From NCBI RefSeq assembly GCF_009876115.1, contig NZ_WWSY01000014.1:1-50373 (forward strand): a stretch of DNA of 50,373 nucleotides, in the 5' to 3' direction. The position numbers and the translations under genes were made by a program. Of the stretch, positions 43,296-50,373 are shown one piece after another. The notes below the pieces were generated by a model. That model ran no database searches and was not told where the DNA came from. It worked only from the letters and a program-made list of their open reading frames with translations. This DNA comes from Collinsella aerofaciens (lineage in GTDB: Bacteria > Actinomycetota > Coriobacteriia > Coriobacteriales > Coriobacteriaceae). How positions within the stretch are numbered: position 1 is the stretch's first letter; every line of letters starts with the position of its first letter.

Positions 43296-43475
43296 CTACT
43301 CGTCAACTGGATCGCACCAATCTGCTGGCAAAACACAGCTTGATTCTTTATCGACATAGCACCAATCCGCAACAGGGCACTCGGCGATGTCGTAAAAATT
43401 GCATATATCAACTCCAAGACAACAAGGCTCAACGGGAGGATGTTCATTTGAACCAACAGGATGGATATGCTTCAT
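43296..43475 (-). CDS. Cys-rich RiPP precursor B, 59 aa
   Basis: ATG 43475 follows GTGAGGAG. The leader starts MKHIHP and is about 17 residues long, with no Gly-Gly site. The core has cysteines at 18, 19, 25, 33, 39, 47 and 54. Six of these are followed by Asp: C19-D23, C25-D29, C33-D37 and C54-D58 as C-x3-D, C39-D42 as C-x2-D, and C47-D52 as C-x4-D. Asp is also two residues before C25, C39 and C54. Cys18 is the extra cysteine relative to precursor A. It lies 30 bp after precursor A on the same strand and downstream of the maturase. The Cys-Asp periodicity fits substrates of ranthipeptide synthases that make Cys-to-Asp thioethers. The product and its ring pattern are inferred, not shown. Confidence 0.78.
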   Translation of the reverse strand: MKHIHPVGSNEHPPVEPCCLGVDICNFYDIAECPVADWCYVDKESSCVLPADWCDPVDE

Positions 43476-43505
43476 AACAGCTCCTCACCTTAATCCAATT
43501 AGAGA

Positions 43506-43709
43506 CTACGTTTGATCAATGCCACAGTGATCTACAACGCAGATGCTGCCGCCATCCATGTCATAGTCGCAGTAATCGTATGCACCACAGCCATCTGCTT
43601 TATCATAAACAGTACAGATGTCAGTAATGCCCAAGAGGCAGTCAAAAGACATCGGCTTCACGCCTGCCTCGTCGCCACTTCCTGGATTAATCGGATGAAT
43701 ATGCTTCAC
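43506..43709 (-). CDS. Cys-rich RiPP precursor A, 67 aa
   Basis: GTG 43709 follows GGGAGG with ideal spacing; an in-frame upstream ATG has no ribosome-binding site. The leader begins VKHIHPINPGSG and is about 22 residues long, sharing K-H-I-H-P with precursor B. The core has six cysteines at 24, 32, 41, 47, 57 and 62, each followed by Asp: D30, D36, D45, D50, D60 and D65 respectively (C-x3-D at 32 and 41, C-x2-D at 47, 57 and 62, C-x5-D at 24). Asp also sits two residues before C32, C41, C47 and C62. The core is acidic and would carry several rings if modified. It is the first gene 3' of the radical SAM gene, with a possible promoter of its own. Confidence 0.8.
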   Translation of the reverse strand: MKHIHPINPGSGDEAGVKPMSFDCLLGITDICTVYDKADGCGAYDYCDYDMDGGSICVVDHCGIDQT

Positions 43710-43741
43710 GACTACCTCCCTTTGAGTGCAGAAAAACCTCA

Positions 43742-43770
43742 ATATTGTGTATAACAAACCAAGATGTCTA
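43742..43770 (-). promoter_or_regulatory. Candidate promoter for the two precursor genes
   Basis: On the minus strand TAGACA (-35, 43770-43765) and CAATAT (-10, 43747-43742) have a 17-bp spacer, about 30 nt before the precursor A ribosome-binding site. It lies in the 169-bp gap after the maturase gene and would allow more precursor than enzyme to be made. Confidence 0.35.
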
Positions 43771-43878
43771 GTTCACCATATTTCTAGAATGGTTTCGGCG
43801 AACGTAGCAATAAGCTTCGCAGACGGTAATCAGAAGAACGAACACCTCCACAATGGTGACAGCAATGCGCTGAACCGC

Positions 43879-45237
43879 TTATTCCGATACAGTAGCTTCT
43901 CGTTGATTTTTCTCCTGCGAAGATGAGTGGCGGGAAATAAGGTCAAAAGCCATCTCGTAGCACATTTTTCTATATTCACATGATGCAGGGTGTAGACTCT
44001 TGGGCAAGTAGCCGTGCTCGCCTGCAGCCTCCCAGCTACAGCCCCCACCACAGAAAGACCGAGCCCAACAGTCCGTACAGTCAATTCTTTTTTCGACACC
44101 CTGACTCCAGTTTTCAATATACCTAGTTTCGTCAATTCCGGTGACGATGTTGCCCATTTTGAATCGCATCATCCCGACAAACCTGTGACAGGGGTATACG
44201 TCCCCTTCGGGAGTCACGGAAATAAAACGCCTGCCAGCCCCGCATCCGACAAAGGCGATCCTGTTGCTCATAATCAAATCAACTGCAGTTTTCAATGTTC
44301 TAAACAAGGGCTTTTCCCCTTGATCAATCTGTTTGAGATATTGATCCGCCAAATCTATTAGGCCCGCCCTGATTTTGTTTAATGAGTGTTCGTCGAGTTT
44401 GATATTCTCATCGAATGAGCTCACGGGCGAGAAGTAAATCCTTCTGAAGCCCATCTCTTTAAACTGAAGATAGTCTTCAACAAGGTTACAGTTATTATTT
44501 GTTAAGGTCGCTCTTGCGCCGAAGGGGAACGACTCGGAAAAACGACGAACGTTTTTGTCGATATCGGAGAAAGAGCCGCCTCCCGTCTTGTACGGGCGCG
44601 ATGCATCGTGCTTGCATCCTGTACCATCGAGACTAATCAGAACAGAAAACCCGTGCTCCTTGAAAGAATTCACAGCAGTGTCATTCAAAAGCGTTCCGTT
44701 GGTCGTAATAGAATAGGTAAAGTTTCTATTGGGGTATATTCTTTTTGAATAGTCGACCGTTTTCCATATCAGCGGCTCGTTAATCATGGGTTCCCCACCA
44801 AAAAAGACGATCGCAAGCGTTTCGTTTTCCGATGAACTTGCGACGAGGTAGTCGACCGCCTTGAAGGCTATCTCGTCTGTCATCAGCAGAGGAGACGTTC
44901 CATAATCTCCTTTACCGGCAAAACAGTAACTACAACCAAGGTTGCATGCATGTGAAACGTGGAGTTCGATGGATCTAAGTTTTCGAGGCGTGTCTTTTGT
45001 TAAGAAAGTCCGCTCAGACAATCGTTGATACTCATCAATGTCGTCTTCAAGTTCTGCTATGGTCGTTTGGTCGTAGCCTTTCGCAGCAAGTGACTTTGTT
45101 AGCAACTTCGAGTTGACCGTTCTTCCCGATGCTTCAAATATGCGAAGCGCATCTTCTGATGCTTGGTCAACCTGAAAGCAATTGCGAGTGACCTCATCGA
45201 AGCAGTAACGACGATCACTTACTGAGAAAAAATGCAT
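43879..45237 (-). CDS. Radical SAM/SPASM peptide maturase (ranthipeptide/SCIFF-maturase type), 452 aa
   Basis: Seen in order: an N-terminal PqqD-like recognition region (about 1-75) expected to bind the KHIHP leader; the radical SAM cluster motif CNLGCSYC (C98, C102, C105); GGEP at 147-150; the SAM-site TTNGTLL; and a SPASM domain with C332, C350, C387, C390, C396, C400, C420 and C426, enough for two auxiliary [4Fe-4S] clusters. Length and Cys spacing match thioether-forming maturases. It would use SAM to abstract hydrogen from precursor residues and form Cys-carbon crosslinks. ATG 45237 is taken because GAGGA lies 4 nt upstream; a GTG 10 codons earlier has none. It is the first gene of the minus-strand RiPP locus, followed by precursors A and B. 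Confidence 0.9.
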   Translation of the reverse strand: MHFFSVSDRRYCFDEVTRNCFQVDQASEDALRIFEASGRTVNSKLLTKSLAAKGYDQTTIAELEDDIDEYQRLSERTFLTKDTPRKLRSIELHVSHACNLGCSYCFAGKGDYGTSPLLMTDEIAFKAVDYLVASSSENETLAIVFFGGEPMINEPLIWKTVDYSKRIYPNRNFTYSITTNGTLLNDTAVNSFKEHGFSVLISLDGTGCKHDASRPYKTGGGSFSDIDKNVRRFSESFPFGARATLTNNNCNLVEDYLQFKEMGFRRIYFSPVSSFDENIKLDEHSLNKIRAGLIDLADQYLKQIDQGEKPLFRTLKTAVDLIMSNRIAFVGCGAGRRFISVTPEGDVYPCHRFVGMMRFKMGNIVTGIDETRYIENWSQGVEKRIDCTDCWARSFCGGGCSWEAAGEHGYLPKSLHPASCEYRKMCYEMAFDLISRHSSSQEKNQREATVSE

Positions 45238-45267
45238 ACGTTCCTCAATTTCATGCTGGACTGGCAC

Positions 45268-45805
45268 TAACCTTGTTTATTGTTGCGCAGCTATAAAAAA
45301 CCACCAGCGGGGATTCGGTGTGCGGCCCAATCGGACTCCCAAAAGGTTCTATTTGAGACTGGCAAGCTTTGTGTTGTTGGCACTTCGACAGCGCTCTTTA
45401 TTCCAACATGGAGCCTCGCAGTTTGAGTCGACTTGCCTCTGGAAGGTCCGATCTTAACTTGATTTAGGATGAAAACAGATTACAGGCGCGCTCCTCTAGA
45501 AAGAAAGGAAACCAATCGCCGCCTTTCACCAGGAAAGTTTTTATAGCCCACCTCGAGCAAAATGAAAGATGCGAGAGCGATTGGGGAACAACGCGAATCT
45601 CCCCTTTTGGGTGGGAGCGAGCCTTCAGCCACCGGCGAACGACTCGCCCTGGTCAGAATCTGGAAGTGGTGCCGGGCCGCTTGGGCCTCCCCGGTGACTT
45701 CGTGGGGCTTACCTGCCTGACGTCGAGGAGTACATCCGCAAGATTCGTTCCCTATGCCGTTTGCTCTCACGCCCGCCTTAGTTCCAAGTCGGGCGAGCCG
45801 CCGCG
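45268..45805. other. Island edge without a clear gene
   Basis: The first 200 bases upstream of the maturase are AT-rich and should contain its promoter (TATAGC or CAATAA on the minus strand near 45275-45295). From about 45480 on, GC rises and short broken frames appear on both strands without a recognisable family. This is probably the scrambled junction between the island and the truncated FHA gene. Confidence 0.4.
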
Positions 45806-46233
45806 CTCATGCGACCCGTGGCGGCGACACGTCGACGCCGCGCTCGCTGAGCACATCTTCGGTCGCGGGCGAGCACGAGGTCGCGCCGGCGCATCCGCTG
45901 GGACTGCTGTGCGTGCAAAACGGCTACGTGGTGAGCGTCCCGCGCTGGATTCAGCCGAGTGAGGAAGGCGTTGAGATCGGCGCGCTGGCAACGGGGGAGG
46001 GCGGCATCACCGACGACGTCTCGGCCCGCCATGCCCATATCTGGTGCGATGCTCAAAATATCTGGCACGTCGAGGACTTGTCGTCCACCAACGGAACCAT
46101 GGTGGTAAACGGCGCGACGAACGTCTGCATCCAGGTCGAGCCCGGCCGCTCCGCTCAGCTCAACCCCGGCGACGAGCTCAGACTTGGCGAATCCACCACC
46201 TACGCTATCCTCCTCGGCGTCGGCGCCCTCTAG
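45806..46233 (+). pseudogene. Truncated FHA gene copy
   Basis: It corresponds to codon 171 to the stop of the FHA gene at 38553-39491: HATRGGDTSTPRS, WIQPSEEGVEIGALATGEGG, VSARHAHIW and LSSTNGTMVVNG are all present, with a few codons deleted or added. The FHA fold itself is intact and open, and the frame extends upstream to 45754. The first half of the gene and any ribosome-binding site are missing. It is either half of a duplication made when the island inserted, or a tandem paralogue cut by it. Confidence 0.8.
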
Positions 46234-46338
46234 TCGGCAGATGGGGACGTTCCTTTTATGCCGGCACTCCGGGACACTTCTTGGCGCGCCAGAGCCAGTC
46301 GCCCGGGGATGGAGGGACCATTTTGGCCCTTGGCAGTC
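45806..46338. repeat. Island-flanking direct repeat, right copy
   Basis: It is the partner of 39063-39597. It includes the 3' flank with GGGACGTT, a degraded hairpin and the shared block GGCGCGCCAGAGCCAGTCGC. Homologous recombination between the copies would remove the 6.7 kb that lies between them. Confidence 0.85.
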
Positions 46339-46684
46339 ACCCAAGGTAAACCTTTACCGCCCGCCTATATTTGCCGAAATTACACTTGAAGGCGGGGTAC
46401 AATAAACCCGCATGCGGATTTCCGTTGCGGGCGCTTCCCATCGCCGGGGCGTGCCCGGGAGCATCCGGCATGCGGCCTTTGCGGCGCTCGGTCATGTGCA
46501 AGACGGGCGGTCGGGTCTGTGGGGCGCATCAACTGCCCCTCGCCTCGGCATGTCTTCTCTCCACGCCATGTACCTGCTGCTGAGCCTGCCTGCCAGATGA
46601 TTGGAAGCAACAGCGTAAATCCCATCACGCCAACATCCCGGCGATCGCCGGGGCCTGTATACCTATATGAGAGGAGAGGGGTAT
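46339..46684 (+). promoter_or_regulatory. Leader region of nifJ
   Basis: A -10-like TACAAT lies near 46398 but no convincing -35 box is seen. About 270 nt of GC-rich leader follow, with several possible stems (for example GCATGCGG...CCGCATGC-type segments around 46410-46480). No known riboswitch was recognised. GAGAGGAGAGGGG precedes the nifJ ATG. Confidence 0.35.
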
Positions 46685-50224
<3,540 letters not shown>

Positions 50225-50296
50225 GTCTCCCACCGCAGGATCTGAGGGCTGACCTTCGCGGACGTCCTCGGACATGAAAGAACCCCCGCTGCGCAC

Positions 50297-50373
50297 TGAA
50301 CTGCGCCCCAATTCTTGGACGGGCTAATAAGCGGCCTACGCCGCACATAGGGACTGATTCCGGAATTCCTCCG
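50297..50373 (+). mobile_element. Probable left end of an IS3-family (IS150-group) element, cut by the window edge
   Basis: TGAACTGCGCCCC then TTGGACG (50297-50321) follows the terminal inverted repeat pattern of IS150-type elements (TG-ACTGC-CCC...TTGGACG). The transposase genes would lie beyond 50373. No target duplication can be tested from one end. Confidence 0.45.

Larger units (their letters stand above)
39598..45805. other. AT-richer genomic island carrying a RiPP locus
   Basis: Between the two FHA-derived repeats the base composition falls visibly and codon use changes (many A/T third positions). Contents: a methyltransferase pseudogene, an ABC exporter, an IS110 remnant, and a minus-strand set of maturase, two Cys-rich precursors and a hydrophobic peptide. 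The flanking repeats, degraded genes and IS fragment indicate acquisition by transfer. No integrase or attachment site is visible. Confidence 0.8.

Noticed and set aside
43187..43456. 89-residue minus-strand protein overlapping precursor B
   Set aside because: It is in another frame and lacks a ribosome-binding site, whereas the overlapping 59-codon frame has GAGGAG and a start shared with precursor A.
43768..43878. Hydrophobic frame directly after the maturase stop (AVTIVEVFVLLITV)
   Set aside because: No usable start with a ribosome-binding site. The only GTG (43851) lacks a Shine-Dalgarno, so it is left as chance or a decayed small gene.

Overview
The window looks like a chromosomal segment of a high-GC anaerobic actinobacterium of the class Coriobacteriia, most likely Collinsella or a close relative. 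This is an inference from gene content: an actinobacterial fhaA-fhaB-pstP-rodA/pbpA-pknB morphogenesis cluster, a large pyruvate:ferredoxin oxidoreductase, a mannose-family PTS with a DUF956 gene, a DUF5692-type membrane protein, and many small dispersed palindromic repeats. No marker allows a species call.

Layout. 1-7.3 kb: an aconitase-superfamily hydratase, a secreted or anchored hypothetical protein, a repeat-rich intergenic region, clpB and a 60-residue peptide. 7.4-10.4 kb: an AAA/DUF4143 ATPase behind a perfect 24-bp inverted repeat, then a one-helix membrane protein. 10.6-15.4 kb: a redox locus in which a TetR regulator and a DUF5692-like membrane protein diverge from a GltD-like iron-sulfur flavoprotein across two matching TTGAC-N5-GTCAA palindromes. 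15.4-19.6 kb: hypA and a manXYZ-DUF956 PTS locus. 19.6-20.1 kb: tRNA-Arg(CCU) followed by two near-identical 74-bp cassettes built from inverted and direct pieces of that tRNA. 20.2-30.3 kb (minus strand): kinase with membrane helices, FhaA, FhaB, PP2C phosphatase, a single-chain RodA-PBP fusion, and PknB with four PASTA repeats. This is a phospho-signalling and peptidoglycan synthesis operon. 30.4-35.6 kb: a YcxB-like protein, dnaX, a hypothetical protein, ybaB and recR. 35.8-39.5 kb: an operon of an anchored Ser/Gly-rich protein, a second membrane kinase and an FHA protein. 46.7-50.2 kb: nifJ. The last 77 bases look like the left end of an IS3/IS150-type element.

The most unusual part is an AT-richer island (about 39.6-45.8 kb). 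It lies between the intact FHA gene and a truncated second copy of that gene's 3' half plus downstream flank. The island holds a decayed methyltransferase, an ABC exporter, an IS110 transposase remnant, and a compact minus-strand RiPP locus. That locus has a radical SAM/SPASM maturase, two paralogous Cys-rich precursors of 67 and 59 residues that share a KHIHP leader start, and a 35-residue hydrophobic peptide. In both precursors six cysteines are each followed 3-6 residues later by an aspartate, mostly as C-x3-D. That pattern is associated with ranthipeptides, in which Cys-to-Asp thioethers are installed (freyrasin/PapB type). I propose this as a new two-peptide ranthipeptide-like system.

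Start codons were chosen by Shine-Dalgarno spacing and family N-termini. Several genes start at GTG or TTG. Family names come from motifs read by eye; no database search was run.
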